Origin: a virus
DNA length: 64,000 nt
Direction: 5' to 3' (one strand)
Virus record (IMG/VR): IMGVR_UViG_3300047548_001261
Location: 1-64,000 of that record
This document shows positions 29,135-38,579 of this stretch, piece after piece. The position numbers were made by a program, and so were the translations under genes. Numbering within the stretch: the stretch's first letter is position 1; each line of letters starts with the position of its first letter. A model generated the notes under the pieces. That model saw only the letters and a list, made by a program, of their open reading frames with translations. It did not search any database and was not told the DNA's origin.

Positions 29135-29536
29135 ATGGCTGGAATATTGCCGAACGAGGGCGAAGCCCTTATCGCACAATGGTTGTGCGGGAATGTTGTA
29201 ACTGATAAAGGTACAGATTTAGAGTTGGGGTTATTTACTAATTCCTCGATCTCGGAAACGACCACTCACGCTACGCTGACGGAGCCTACAGGAGGTGGGT
29301 ATGCACGAATCAATCTAACCGACGCTTCCTGGACGGGCGCTGCAGATACCCGAAGTTACGCAGAACAAACTTTCACAGCTACCGGGTCGGCTATGACTGG
29401 GGCTGTGTACGGCGCATTTGTCTGTACTAAGGGTGCAACTAAGCGCATCATTTCCATCGAACTCAACCCTGCAGGGTCGGTAACCCTTGCAATGGGCGAC
29501 TCATATAAAGTAACGCCCACTATCGTCGTCGCGTAA
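29135..29536 (+). CDS. Small tail-tip protein
   Basis: This 133-residue protein begins MAGILPNEGEALIAQWL, an opening seen in small phage tail-associated proteins, and continues with beta strands (DLELGLFTNSSISE, YAEQTFTATGSAMTGAVYGAFV). It probably forms part of the tail tip or a fibre attachment. It lies between a minor tail protein and the large hub. Confidence 0.6.
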   Translation: MAGILPNEGEALIAQWLCGNVVTDKGTDLELGLFTNSSISETTTHATLTEPTGGGYARINLTDASWTGAADTRSYAEQTFTATGSAMTGAVYGAFVCTKGATKRIISIELNPAGSVTLAMGDSYKVTPTIVVA

Positions 29537-29545
29537 GAGGTTTCG

Positions 29546-32500
29546 GTGGCAAACCAATTCCTCAACCCTGGGTTTGAGACAACAGGCTTAACGAACTGGA
29601 CGTTAGCTGGGACGAATAGCGCGACGAAGATAACCAACGTCACTACGGCTACTTTCTCCCCGGTTACCTACACTGCAAAAGTCGGATCAAGGTTTTGCAG
29701 GATGTCTGACGACGTTCAATCTAACTTGACGGGTCAGACACTGAGCCAAAGCAGGGCGCTCCTTGCAGGGGAGATTGTTACTGCTTGGTACGCTTTCATC
29801 TGGCTTTCAGCGAAGTCTAACAGCGTCTTCAGGCATGAGTACGTCACCATAACGATAAAACAAGGCAGCACAGTAATTGCAACGCCTGTTGACATCGATA
29901 GCTACCGGGACAATATTCCTGATAACGACCGAGGGCCTTGGAAAAGGTTCATGTGGGTTGTCCCTTCTTCCGGCACTTACACAGTTGAGTTCAAGATTTG
30001 GCACACTTCGTCTAACGCGGGTGGCGGACACCTACTTGTCGATGACCTCACAGTGCTCGATGCCGGCCAATGGTTTTTGGACTCGTCTACAAGCATACCT
30101 GTATCTAGTAACCTTTACCCTACAAGAGAGCAGTTTTACAACAAAAGTTTTGAACTCGGTTCCGGGAGTGGGTGGGTTTTAGAATCTCCACCGTGGGCTT
30201 CAGAATCTCCATTTCGCTCGGGGGGGCCTTCCTATGGGACCCCACAGACTTCGGCAAGCATCACTGTCTACCGGTATAACACAAGCACCCCTATTGCGAC
30301 CTACACACCTAAATCCGGGGCGTATTTGGGATACTTCAGCAGCGGGTGGGGCATAGACGTAGCGACGAGACGGCTTTGGCATACAGGTTATTTAAGCGCT
30401 GGACAGGTAATCTCTTGGTGGCAGGCCTTTGTCTGGCAAGGTGCCGGGGCCGCCTACGTCGAATACCTTTCAGTTAAGATTAAGCAATTAGGTGTCGTGG
30501 TCGACACAGTTCTCACTTGGGACACCCTAACTGCAGGAGTCGCGGATTATTACGCAAGCCCTTGGGAATTGTTGAGTTGGTCCGCGCCCTCCAGCGGGAT
30601 GTATACAATAGAGTTTGAACTCTCCCACCCGTCGGCAGACGCAACAGGAAGTACACTCCTTGTAGACGGGTTATACATCACGGACGCTAACACGTTCCCA
30701 TTACAGCCGTTTGAAGGTACAACGCTCAATGTGACGTCTTCTTTGCCTGTCGTTTACTCAAATTTTTATAACCCAGGCTTCGAGAATTCGACACCGTTCG
30801 GGTGGGAAAAGGTTTTCAGCAATACGAGCTGGTTGGGTGCATTTTCCAATGTCCAGGGGTTGCTACCAAAGTCTGGAGATTGGTTTCTCCAGCTAGGTGA
30901 CCCAAATGGATCGGTGCCCGACGGTACTGTTTTTGTTAGGCAGACTGTCACAGTTCCAGTAGGGAAAGCTATCTCAGGGTGGTTTACTTGTGGAGGGTGG
31001 GTATACGCTGCTGGTACGGCGGAGATTGTGATAAAGCAAGGCTCCACAGTTGTTGCCACACTCTTCTCTTACCATTGCACCACTATTTATACAGGTGACT
31101 TCCAGTGGTTTATCGGGCAGGTCTGGTTGCCCTTCTATTGGGTATCCCCTGCCACTGATACTTACACCCTTGAATTCAGAATAATTCGGGATGTACCTGA
31201 TAACTCTACCGGCACATATATCAGTCTTTTCGCTGACGACGTTAAGATTTCTGACCCGTTTTTTCCGGAATCCATTACAGTTGTAAAGGTCAATAGTGCG
31301 CACTCGTTTGCTGTTGTCCGGACCATACAGTTTTTAAATGGGGGTTTTGAGACCGGAACCAGCTCTGGGTGGGCTAAGTCCGGTAGCGGAACTGCAACCT
31401 ATAATAATACGTCCTACGTTGGGTCACAACAAACATACTTTCCGGTTGCAGGGACATATTTTGCAAGGATAGCAGACGCTAACAACACAGGTACGACAGG
31501 CACAACTTTAGTAACGCAAAGCAAAAGTTTGCTTGCCGGGCAGATCGTTACAGGTTGGTACGCCTTTAGGTGGGAGAATGCCTCCGTAAAAGGCGCTGTC
31601 TTAATCACGATAAAGCAAGGTTCGACGGTAATCGCAACGGTCGTCTCAGTCAACACGTCCGCAGAATTAACCTTCCCCGTAGAGTACCCTTGGACACAAT
31701 TCTCTTGGACGGTGCCCGCCGACGGAACATACACGGTTAATTATAAACTCTCTCAGTTTTCCCCAACCACTGCAACAGGCGGCCAACTCCTAGTTGATGA
31801 GCTTGTGGTATCCCCTCCTGTGGGAACCGTTAATCTAGTAGGGACTACAATAACAGTAGGGTCAGAACTAACCCAACTCCATGTGCCTTATGTACCTACC
31901 CTCGATATGAGTACAGTGGTGACTATCCTATCGAGTCTCACGCCGAGAGTTACAAGTCGCACAGTTTCGACGCAGATTACGGTAGTACCATCGAACACCT
32001 TTGCTGTGGTTCCGCATCTTGCTTACACGCCAGCTATCCCCGTACAGGTTTCTGTCTTGCCGATTAACCTTCGGCCAAGCATAGACATCGTCTTTCGAGT
32101 ATTTGAAACTTACTCGCTCGAAATAGGCGTGGTTTTTGACGTCACCGTCACAACTTATTCGCCAACCATCCCGGTTTCGTTCGTTGTTTATGAAACGTAC
32201 CAACCCACCATAACGACGCGTATAACAGTTTTCCCAACATTCACGGATGGCATTGGCGCACAAGGTGTCGGTGGACAAGTTGCCCTGACCACAGCCTCGG
32301 GGGGTACGGACGTTGTTCCTTACGCCCCACCGTCAGCACCGCCGATGGCCGAGCCGGAAGTCCCTTTAAGTATCGAAGGGTTGGCAATTTCCTGGAGACT
32401 TTCAGTATCCCTAAACGGCATAGACATTTCCGCAAGGTTAACCGGTGGCGTATCCATTGACCAGGAAGAGAGTGCGGCAGCTGTGGCTGTGTTCTCGATT

Positions 32501-34345
32501 CGCCCAGCTGCCGGTAGCGTTGACCCCTACACATGGATCAAGGCACCTGTTACGATCGATTACGTTGAAACGGATTCGACAGGCACACCGATCTACACGA
32601 TCCGAATGTTCTCTGGCATCGTGGACACTCCAGCATATAACGTCATGACTCGTGTTTGCCAATTCACCTGCACAGACAACCTGCAGAACGTAATCAGCAA
32701 CATGAGTAGGGATACACTTGCAGCATTGACACCTTTAGCGCAGTGGTCCAAATACGTTTACACCGAGGAGTCGTCCGGGTGGGATTACTTACAGCAAAGG
32801 CTGGAAACTTACCCTTACACGGTTCATCTTGACACGAACTCCCAGGTTACGGTTAAAGATTGGCGGGCAGGGGTTATTTCACTGGAGTTCACAGAAGGTG
32901 CAATAGTCGACCAAAGCCTCTCAGTGTCCCTTGCTAATGCAAGAGATTTGACCAACCAAGTCACTGCCAGTTTAGGTTTTCAACAGGATATTTACCGTGA
33001 GAACGTACTACGCCTTTCTTGGTTTGAAGAGATGTGGCTGAGCGCGGGTGACGGGTTTAATGAGTCGCCTAAAGCCACCCCACAAATGATCTCAGACGCA
33101 GTGTCTGCTGCGGGCGCGGTTTTTGTAGAGGACCCTTGGTGGCAGATTCAACCAGAGAGCGGGTGGCTAACCCAAGGAAGTAAATATGTTGGGTTCCTGA
33201 ATTGGGGGGATGAACTTTTAGCGCAAGGGTTCAAAGCACTGGTTGCGAAGCGACATAAACAAAGTGTCAAGAACGTGGCCCGCGTCACCGTACAATCCTC
33301 TGCGAGCATAGAGGCGATCGGGTTCGCCAGAGACGAGAAGTCTGGAACGATTGCTGTAGAGTATACCGGATCACTTGATGAGGCTTTTTTCGCTTCAAAC
33401 GAGGTGACTAGATTTGTCTGTACAGCTGGCCCTAGCATGACCCAGGGTAAAGTCACAGACATTACTTACGGCAATACCCGGAACGGGTCTTTTGGAAATG
33501 CGTACCCTAACTTGCCAGTAAAATTTCAGAAAGCTGGGGATGGGCAACAATACTTCGGAAGTCCTTTTGACCTTGCAGACTTCGGCCACCTGTTAGATAG
33601 CAACAACTCATACAACACCTTGACCGGACTTGCTTCAGGGCATTTACAACCTGGGCAGCACGTCTACGATTTTGACAGCTTCGTTGTTCGTGGCAGTAAG
33701 GTCGAACGGGCCGCTGCTTTAGCAGTTGTGATGGCCCAATCATCCAGAACGATTCTTGCGTCCCACAGGCAGAACAGGGTTGGGTTTACGACCCTTCTAA
33801 GGCCTACGTTAAACCGAGGGGACACCGTTCGTGTGGACACAGACCCAATTAAAGCCACCGGTGTGGTCTACCAAATCGTCCACAACTTCAACATAGACAA
33901 CGGGTCCGCACTAACGTCGGTGACACTTGCTTTGAGTTCCGCGAAATCGGTCGGAATTCGCCCAGTGGCGTCGGTAACTTTCCGTCCGGAGATTCGGGTA
34001 ACGATAAACGTTCTACCGGTTACTGCGAAGATCACAGAGGTAATTGGCCAGGTTAAGTTAGTTGGCCCGCACGGGGCGTTGGTAAACGGCGTAGTCAAGA
34101 CTCCTGCAACGGAGTTCTTATCGAGCATTAACCTGGACTCTCATATTCACACTGGAACCGTCGACCCGTCGTGGACAGGTCACATAACCCCTTCCGCTTC
34201 GGGTACGTTTGAAAACAAAGAACACACCTTTGTGATAGACTTCCCAAACATCCCGATAGCGACGACGGAGAACGCAGATATCGTCGTTTACGGGGATACA
34301 ATAGAGGTCAACGTACCTCAAGACGAACTATTTCTTTTGGCATAG
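29546..34345 (+). CDS. Tail hub with four N-terminal lectin-like modules
   Basis: This 1599-residue protein uses a GTG start with AAGAGG five bases upstream. Residues 1 to about 780 hold four repeats of about 190 residues, each with N(P/K/G)-x-FE...GW near its start and TY-x(2)EF or TVNYKL...LLVD(D/G/E)L near its end. These are jelly-roll carbohydrate-binding modules. A Thr/Val/Pro-rich beta spacer follows to about 930. Residues about 945-1470 are hub-like: ISARLTGGVSIDQEESAA, FSGIVDTPAYNV, CTDNLQNVISNM, similar to baseplate hub proteins. The last 120 residues are beta-rich. The protein would seat the tail tip while displaying glycan-binding arms; enzymatic motifs are not seen. Confidence 0.8.
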   Translation: MANQFLNPGFETTGLTNWTLAGTNSATKITNVTTATFSPVTYTAKVGSRFCRMSDDVQSNLTGQTLSQSRALLAGEIVTAWYAFIWLSAKSNSVFRHEYVTITIKQGSTVIATPVDIDSYRDNIPDNDRGPWKRFMWVVPSSGTYTVEFKIWHTSSNAGGGHLLVDDLTVLDAGQWFLDSSTSIPVSSNLYPTREQFYNKSFELGSGSGWVLESPPWASESPFRSGGPSYGTPQTSASITVYRYNTSTPIATYTPKSGAYLGYFSSGWGIDVATRRLWHTGYLSAGQVISWWQAFVWQGAGAAYVEYLSVKIKQLGVVVDTVLTWDTLTAGVADYYASPWELLSWSAPSSGMYTIEFELSHPSADATGSTLLVDGLYITDANTFPLQPFEGTTLNVTSSLPVVYSNFYNPGFENSTPFGWEKVFSNTSWLGAFSNVQGLLPKSGDWFLQLGDPNGSVPDGTVFVRQTVTVPVGKAISGWFTCGGWVYAAGTAEIVIKQGSTVVATLFSYHCTTIYTGDFQWFIGQVWLPFYWVSPATDTYTLEFRIIRDVPDNSTGTYISLFADDVKISDPFFPESITVVKVNSAHSFAVVRTIQFLNGGFETGTSSGWAKSGSGTATYNNTSYVGSQQTYFPVAGTYFARIADANNTGTTGTTLVTQSKSLLAGQIVTGWYAFRWENASVKGAVLITIKQGSTVIATVVSVNTSAELTFPVEYPWTQFSWTVPADGTYTVNYKLSQFSPTTATGGQLLVDELVVSPPVGTVNLVGTTITVGSELTQLHVPYVPTLDMSTVVTILSSLTPRVTSRTVSTQITVVPSNTFAVVPHLAYTPAIPVQVSVLPINLRPSIDIVFRVFETYSLEIGVVFDVTVTTYSPTIPVSFVVYETYQPTITTRITVFPTFTDGIGAQGVGGQVALTTASGGTDVVPYAPPSAPPMAEPEVPLSIEGLAISWRLSVSLNGIDISARLTGGVSIDQEESAAAVAVFSIRPAAGSVDPYTWIKAPVTIDYVETDSTGTPIYTIRMFSGIVDTPAYNVMTRVCQFTCTDNLQNVISNMSRDTLAALTPLAQWSKYVYTEESSGWDYLQQRLETYPYTVHLDTNSQVTVKDWRAGVISLEFTEGAIVDQSLSVSLANARDLTNQVTASLGFQQDIYRENVLRLSWFEEMWLSAGDGFNESPKATPQMISDAVSAAGAVFVEDPWWQIQPESGWLTQGSKYVGFLNWGDELLAQGFKALVAKRHKQSVKNVARVTVQSSASIEAIGFARDEKSGTIAVEYTGSLDEAFFASNEVTRFVCTAGPSMTQGKVTDITYGNTRNGSFGNAYPNLPVKFQKAGDGQQYFGSPFDLADFGHLLDSNNSYNTLTGLASGHLQPGQHVYDFDSFVVRGSKVERAAALAVVMAQSSRTILASHRQNRVGFTTLLRPTLNRGDTVRVDTDPIKATGVVYQIVHNFNIDNGSALTSVTLALSSAKSVGIRPVASVTFRPEIRVTINVLPVTAKITEVIGQVKLVGPHGALVNGVVKTPATEFLSSINLDSHIHTGTVDPSWTGHITPSASGTFENKEHTFVIDFPNIPIATTENADIVVYGDTIEVNVPQDELFLLA

Positions 34346-34353
34346 GATCAAAC

Positions 34354-34773
34354 ATGGCCGCAACCTTTAACTTTTACTTGGACGCAGGTTTGACAGTACC
34401 TTTAACCAGCGACCTCTTAACAACTCAAAATGCTGACGGGTCTACCGGCCCCCAGGATTTTCAAATTTGGTTTGGGTCGAACGCCGTTGGAAGAACCCTA
34501 CGAGCAGACTCTAGCCCCGGAGTAGACCAACTCACACTATCCATTGTGGACTCGGCTTCAGGGACGGGACAGCCAGCAGCAGCCGTAAAATTGGCAAGTA
34601 CACAAGGCGGGCTAGCCTCTGCCACAGGTGGTGCACCACTGAACTTAGGGACCACGATCTTATCAACAGTCGGTCTGGCTGTCTCTTTCTGGGTGAGGGT
34701 TACTGATGCCACATTTACCGTAGGAACCTACACCGATTTATCCCTGACAATGAATTTGGCCCGCGAGGATTAA
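34354..34773 (+). CDS. Small tail-associated beta protein
   Basis: This 139-residue protein has AGGATCAAAC before its ATG. It reads as short strands and loops (FNFYLDAGLTVPLTSDLL, VGLAVSFWVRVTD), matching small tail-tip accessory proteins. It lies directly after the hub gene. No catalytic or metal motif. Confidence 0.6.
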   Translation: MAATFNFYLDAGLTVPLTSDLLTTQNADGSTGPQDFQIWFGSNAVGRTLRADSSPGVDQLTLSIVDSASGTGQPAAAVKLASTQGGLASATGGAPLNLGTTILSTVGLAVSFWVRVTDATFTVGTYTDLSLTMNLARED

Positions 34774-34776
34774 TAA

Positions 34777-35289
34777 GTGGCCGACCAATCCATAAAGAAG
34801 GACCTGCACAGGCTAACTTTAAGCCCAGCCTTGGCAACGCCAGGGCTGCCAGAAAGGGTTGCAGCCCTGGAGATCGGTTTAAAGCGGGGCATCGGTTTAC
34901 CAAATTACGTGTCTCGGGCGCCAAGCTCCTCGACTCATGTTGAGGTTATTTCCGTTTACTCACATATTCTGGTGACAGAAGCAGGGGCGTGGGAGGTGCC
35001 GCAAGGGTTCCCTGACTCTGGGGATTACATCAACGGATCGACATTCGATTTGCTAGAGCCACATTATATGCAAAGGCGGGTGCACGCTGTTTGGTACGAC
35101 ACTGGCGGTGCAAACTTGTTGGAGACTCGGTTTATGGTTAGGTTGGAACAGCCTTACAGCGCACTGATAAACACGTTGGAAGAGGGGGGTATTCTCGGGG
35201 AAGTTCTGTACGGTATTGATTTCATTGATTCAGGGAAACCGCTGATCTTGAATAAAGTTGAGCAGCTGAGGAGTTTGTTGGGGATATGA
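34777..35289 (+). CDS. Tail-associated protein, unknown
   Basis: This 170-residue protein uses a GTG start (GAGGATTAATAAGTG). It has a helical N-terminus (LPERVAALEIGLKRG), then a mixed region with VEVISVYSHILVTEAGAWEVP, and a helical end. Its stop overlaps the next gene's ATG. It is probably a fibre or tip connector; the family is not recognised. Confidence 0.55.
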   Translation: MADQSIKKDLHRLTLSPALATPGLPERVAALEIGLKRGIGLPNYVSRAPSSSTHVEVISVYSHILVTEAGAWEVPQGFPDSGDYINGSTFDLLEPHYMQRRVHAVWYDTGGANLLETRFMVRLEQPYSALINTLEEGGILGEVLYGIDFIDSGKPLILNKVEQLRSLLGI

Positions 35290-37163
35290 ATCGGTCTTGG
35301 ACGCATAAGAATATTGCGAGGAGTATTCAGTTTAGTTCGAAAGGGGTCCTTCTTTGGCCCACAAGTGACGACGCACCGAACGGGTGGGGAGAACCTTTTG
35401 ATACGATTACTGGTACGATAGGGGGGCCGAACCCAAACGTCTTACTGACATACACAGGGCCTACGGTAGGTATTAAACGAGGAGTCAAAAGGTCGCAGGC
35501 TGGTAACTGTTACTGGCGCGGCCCGCAAGGCAGAGTTATCTCTTGGCAAGGCCCTTGGGGCTTTCAAGTCGAATCCCCTGCACACTACTTCGGTACACCG
35601 TCGTACTCGTCCTCGTACGAAATAGCTCTGGCTGCAAGGGCTGGCGCTGCTCTATCCTCCATCGGGTACACTCAGACTACATCTTATATCCCGATAAACC
35701 CTTCTAACCCAACAGGCCCAGGTACATGGCTTATCCACGGGTCTCGGTTTTCCACAAAAATTTTCAAAACTGGTAAATTATTTGCCACCGCGCCAAATAA
35801 AATTCTAGGGGCTGCGGAATTAAATGGGGGGATTATAGCCATCTTAGTCGACCAGACGATCCGGTATAAAAAAGGTCCGGCGGATTGGGTAACTATAGGG
35901 ACTTTAACAGACCCAACTGTCACCGATCCGGCTAAAACACTTTTGCCCTACTTAGGTATATTCTCCTTTGATGCCGACGGGTTGCACGCTATCGCTATCC
36001 GATCTGTCCTTTGCCGGGACAACCTTAACCCGAATTACGCAACGAACCACATAGAGAAAGTCCTGACTAGGGTGTCGGTGTCCCTTGATGCAAATGGAAA
36101 CCTAAGCACTTCCGTTTCACACACTGCCACAGGGGCTTTAGCGCTTATATCGACATTTCACTCGGTCAGTACTTATACCCCACCACCGCCCCCGTATACA
36201 GACGGTGGATCAGGGAGTTATTCAGACACAACAACGTACTCGTCAGAGGGCGAAACTGTTGTTGCAGCAGGATTTTACGGCAATACAGAGGTCGTCTTGT
36301 CGGCTAAGGCTCACGAAACTTCCCAAATATGGTCCACCTCATCTTCTGGGTACCGTTATGGGGATGGAGGGGAGAACGGGGAAGGGTTATTATCGCACTC
36401 ATACACTGAATCGGGGAGTAATAAAGTCGGATTGTATAACGGCGAGGACTTATTGGTTGATTTGTTTGTCAGCACTAAAACTACGTCTTCTTCTAGCAGT
36501 GAGCAATCACATTGGGGTGAGCGTAGGGGCAGCGATTCTGCGTCTGGTGGTTCAACGTCTTCAACTACTTCTTCTACAGAGTCATCTTCTTTACTATTCG
36601 CAGATGTTTCTGTAAGTCTTCCGGAACTCTGTCTTGTTAAGGAAGTTTCGTACTCCTCGTCAGAAAATTCAGGCTCCTTCGAGGTCTCCGTCGTGGTTAA
36701 TACCACCGAAAGTACCTCTTCCTCCACAGCGTCTCATACAAATTCCGTCATTAACCCTAATGTATCCTTCCCTGTAGATCAGAGAGGGCCTATCACAACA
36801 ACAAGTACTGGGCATCTCGAAACCCTTGCAAACATCGGGTTCAATTCAGCAGGTAACTATGAAACCACTAACACGAATAGAGAATACAATGTCGTAGGGG
36901 CCAATCACTTTAGGAGTTACCACCCAACGGCGGGGTATGTAGATATATTTCCCGTCTGTTACGGGGTTGTTGACCCCGTTTCCGGGTTTTGGGCTACTGT
37001 TCACTACCTGTATACAGTGAATTCCGGAACTGCAGACCTTAGTGTTGTAGAGACGACGACTGCGCAACTACCGAATGGGTTAACCCCAGAAAGTTTTCTG
37101 GGGTTAACTGGAGACAACCAAGCACTTGGCAATCTTCCTAGCAAGGGGGTTTACTTACTTTAA
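35286..37163 (+). CDS. Large Ser/Thr-rich virion protein, probable tail fibre
   Basis: This 625-residue protein ends the virion operon. Residues 1 to about 290 are beta-rich (RSIQFSSKGVLLWPTSDD, AELNGGIIAILVDQTIRYKKG). A proline run follows (TPPPPPYTDGG), then a region of about 380-480 that is more than half Ser, Thr, Glu and Gly. The C-terminal 130 residues form a second beta-rich section. Low-complexity Ser/Thr linkers between beta domains are common in receptor-binding fibres. Nothing indicates an enzyme. Downstream, at once, is the half-site at the left edge of the cassette array. Confidence 0.65.
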   Translation: MNRSWTHKNIARSIQFSSKGVLLWPTSDDAPNGWGEPFDTITGTIGGPNPNVLLTYTGPTVGIKRGVKRSQAGNCYWRGPQGRVISWQGPWGFQVESPAHYFGTPSYSSSYEIALAARAGAALSSIGYTQTTSYIPINPSNPTGPGTWLIHGSRFSTKIFKTGKLFATAPNKILGAAELNGGIIAILVDQTIRYKKGPADWVTIGTLTDPTVTDPAKTLLPYLGIFSFDADGLHAIAIRSVLCRDNLNPNYATNHIEKVLTRVSVSLDANGNLSTSVSHTATGALALISTFHSVSTYTPPPPPYTDGGSGSYSDTTTYSSEGETVVAAGFYGNTEVVLSAKAHETSQIWSTSSSGYRYGDGGENGEGLLSHSYTESGSNKVGLYNGEDLLVDLFVSTKTTSSSSSEQSHWGERRGSDSASGGSTSSTTSSTESSSLLFADVSVSLPELCLVKEVSYSSSENSGSFEVSVVVNTTESTSSSTASHTNSVINPNVSFPVDQRGPITTTSTGHLETLANIGFNSAGNYETTNTNREYNVVGANHFRSYHPTAGYVDIFPVCYGVVDPVSGFWATVHYLYTVNSGTADLSVVETTTAQLPNGLTPESFLGLTGDNQALGNLPSKGVYLL

Positions 37164-37167
37164 GTTC

Positions 37168-37248
37168 CAGCGGAGCCGCGTCCGCTGGGTTGGTCGTGTT
37201 TCTGGAAGTCCAGTTCAGAGCGCACCGACCCTTAACGTGGCGTTATAC
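37168..37248 (-). other. attC-like half-site at left array edge
   Basis: The right core GTTATAC (37242-37248) and inner arm (GCACCGACCCTTAAC on the plus strand) are normal. The left half does not match them, ending instead in a separate 8-bp hairpin CCAGCGGA/TCCGCTGG (37168-37189). The site seems truncated at the phage junction. The hairpin may stop the virion transcript, although no T-run follows it. Confidence 0.5.
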
Positions 37249-37468
37249 AGCAATTTCCAGCGTCGCATTCCAAAAGTCCCGCCCCAAAGGCGCAATCATG
37301 GCAATGCGGCTCTCCATCGTCATTAAAAATTCCGTCTTCCTCGCAATTTCCAGTTGGCTCGTCACACTTACAACAAAGTTGCCGCGTTCCAGGATAATGC
37401 GTGGCATTCCATCGCTCATGGCTGCCCTGATCCATAGCGTGTCTTTTTCCACCAGGCCATTCGTTCAT
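37232..37468 (-). CDS. Cassette 8: zinc-binding CxxC protein
   Basis: This 78-residue protein reads MNEWPGGKRHAMDQGSHERW, then CCKCDEPTGNCEEDG and PHCHDCAFG, a likely four-cysteine zinc site (CxxC...CxxC). Similar small proteins with CxxC pairs are frequent integron cassette products of unknown role. A second minus-strand frame across the same DNA (37243-37452) lacks such a motif and is not preferred. The stop lies just inside the following attC-like core region, so the last residues are encoded by the site. Confidence 0.7.
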   Translation of the reverse strand: MNEWPGGKRHAMDQGSHERWNATHYPGTRQLCCKCDEPTGNCEEDGIFNDDGEPHCHDCAFGAGLLECDAGNCCITPR

Positions 37469-37481
37469 TTTTTGTTCCAGT

Positions 37482-37578
37482 GCATAACTCTTAGTTCAAG
37501 CGGACAATCCGCCATTTAACGCATTTGCGTGGTTAAATTTCAGTGTGTGGCGGCTTGCCACTTAACACGGCGTTATGC
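37482..37578 (-). other. attC-like site between cassettes 7 and 8
   Basis: This 97-bp site is bounded by GCATAAC and GTTATGC on the plus strand. Inner arms GTTCAAGCGGACAATCCGCC and GGCGGCTTGCCACTTAAC pair with an extrahelical base, the attC hallmark. It is about 95% identical to the site at 40120-40216. Confidence 0.85.
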
Positions 37579-37755
37579 ACCATATCCGCGTTCAAATACT
37601 TCATATCCAAAATTCTTGCCAAATGGATTATCTTCAGCGCATTCTTTAGCCAATTCAGCCGTCTCGAATTTAGCTATTTCATCGCCGTCTTTATCCATTA
37701 GCGGTGTGTACCCGCCACTTTGTGTTGTTAGCATTACGAAAAAATCGCCTTCCAT
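37573..37755 (-). CDS. Cassette 7: small hypothetical protein
   Basis: This 60-residue protein reads MEGDFFVMLTTQSGGYTPLMD and ends NPFGKNFGYEVFERGYGA. Its TAA stop is formed by the core of the following attC-like site, as is common in cassettes. It resembles short alpha/beta cassette proteins; function unknown. Confidence 0.65.
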   Translation of the reverse strand: MEGDFFVMLTTQSGGYTPLMDKDGDEIAKFETAELAKECAEDNPFGKNFGYEVFERGYGA

Positions 37756-37773
37756 TTTTTATCTCCAGTTGAC

Positions 37774-37857
37774 GTATATCCCATCATTCAAGCCGACGCT
37801 CTAAGCATCAGCTCATTGTTTAGAATCTATCCCGCGAGGCTTAATCTTGCGTTATAC
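37774..37857 (-). other. attC-like site between cassettes 6 and 7
   Basis: The right core is GTTATAC (37851-37857); the left is GTATATC, with the conserved AAC lost to ATC. Inner arms ATTCAAGCCGACGC and GCGAGGCTTAATC pair. The site is recognisable but has a degenerate crossover core. Confidence 0.65.
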
Positions 37858-38136
37858 GCACTGGGTTTCGTCGATAGCGTAAACACTCACAGGTTTTTCT
37901 CCAAAATGCGGATGTGTGATCCGCTTTTGTGGCGGATACCCTGCCCACTTTCTGCGTATCGTTTTTGACTCATCACCACGCTTCGGGTACCCTAATTTTA
38001 TGTGGATTTCGTCGTATTCAGGCCCACGCAAGCGGCGTTCCCAATAGTCGTTTGTCGCGCGATATTCCTCTGTCTTTTCGCCTTTGGCTATCGCGTGCCA
38101 ATATTCAGCCTTTAGATGCAACGTTAAAATACGCAT
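37852..38136 (-). CDS. Cassette 6: ASCH-domain protein
   Basis: This 94-residue protein begins MRILTLHLKAEYWHAIAKGEKTEEYR and contains KRGDESKTIRRKWAGYPP. That is the PUA-like ASCH pattern: an N-terminal strand, then K-x-G-x-K-x-x-E-x-R. ASCH proteins bind or act on RNA or modified nucleosides and are known integron cassette cargo. The ATG overlaps the attC-like core of the next site (GCATAAC), and the stop TAA lies in the following core. Confidence 0.8.
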   Translation of the reverse strand: MRILTLHLKAEYWHAIAKGEKTEEYRATNDYWERRLRGPEYDEIHIKLGYPKRGDESKTIRRKWAGYPPQKRITHPHFGEKPVSVYAIDETQCV

Positions 38137-38232
38137 AACTCATAGCTCCAAGCGACGCAGTGCCGCGCCACGGTATTTTATTAAATTTAAGATAAGTGGC
38201 GCGGCACTGCGCTCCTGAGCATGGTGTTACGC
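38133..38232 (-). other. attC-like site between cassettes 5 and 6
   Basis: This 100-bp site is bounded by GCATAAC (38133-38139) and GTTACGC (38226-38232). Its inner arms share the long match CGCAGTGCCGCGCCAC and its complement, the strongest hairpin of the array, with extra unpaired bases between the outer arm segments. Confidence 0.88.
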
Positions 38233-38522
38233 CCTTTTAAAATATGACTCAAATTCCGCTCGCCATGTATCCATGTATCCCTGTATTGCTCATATAGCCC
38301 TAGCATCCAGTAAATTACATAAGCTTGCTCTTCTTCCGCTTTCTTTGGTATGTCGTGACCTAATTCACGCAAATTGCGCGATAGCTGTCCGCACCAAAAA
38401 TTAGGGCGGCCTAGGATAAATCTTGTTTCGTTATTTAGTTCAATTGTTACTTTTTGGCACAACAATCCGGTCAACTCATGCCCACCGACCTGTGGCGGTT
38501 GTGTAGTTTTGGTTTGGTTCAT
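38187..38522 (-). CDS. Cassette 5: hypothetical protein
   Basis: This 111-residue protein has a recognisable folded part (IELNNETRFILGRPNFWCGQLSRNLRELGHDIPKKAEEEQAYVIYWMLGLYEQY). Its last 17 or so residues are encoded by the attC-like site, since the frame runs through the core to a TAA in the site's loop. It carries no known motif. Confidence 0.65.
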   Translation of the reverse strand: MNQTKTTQPPQVGGHELTGLLCQKVTIELNNETRFILGRPNFWCGQLSRNLRELGHDIPKKAEEEQAYVIYWMLGLYEQYRDTWIHGERNLSHILKGRNTMLRSAVPRHLS

Positions 38523-38579
38523 AGTTCATCGCTCCGTTAAGGTTTCGTGTCCGGCTGGCTGGTTAGCTTTGCGTTAGGT
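38519..38579 (-). other. Short attC-like site between cassettes 4 and 5
   Basis: The right core is GTTAGGT (38573-38579), a good consensus match. The left core is degenerate (TCATAGT) and overlaps the cassette 5 start codon. At about 60 bp it is the shortest site; it contains CCGGCTGGCTGG. Confidence 0.55.

Noticed and set aside
37243-37452. Alternative minus-strand frame over cassette 8
   Set aside because: It lacks the CxxC zinc pattern of the overlapping frame and has no recognisable fold, although its stop also lies in the core.
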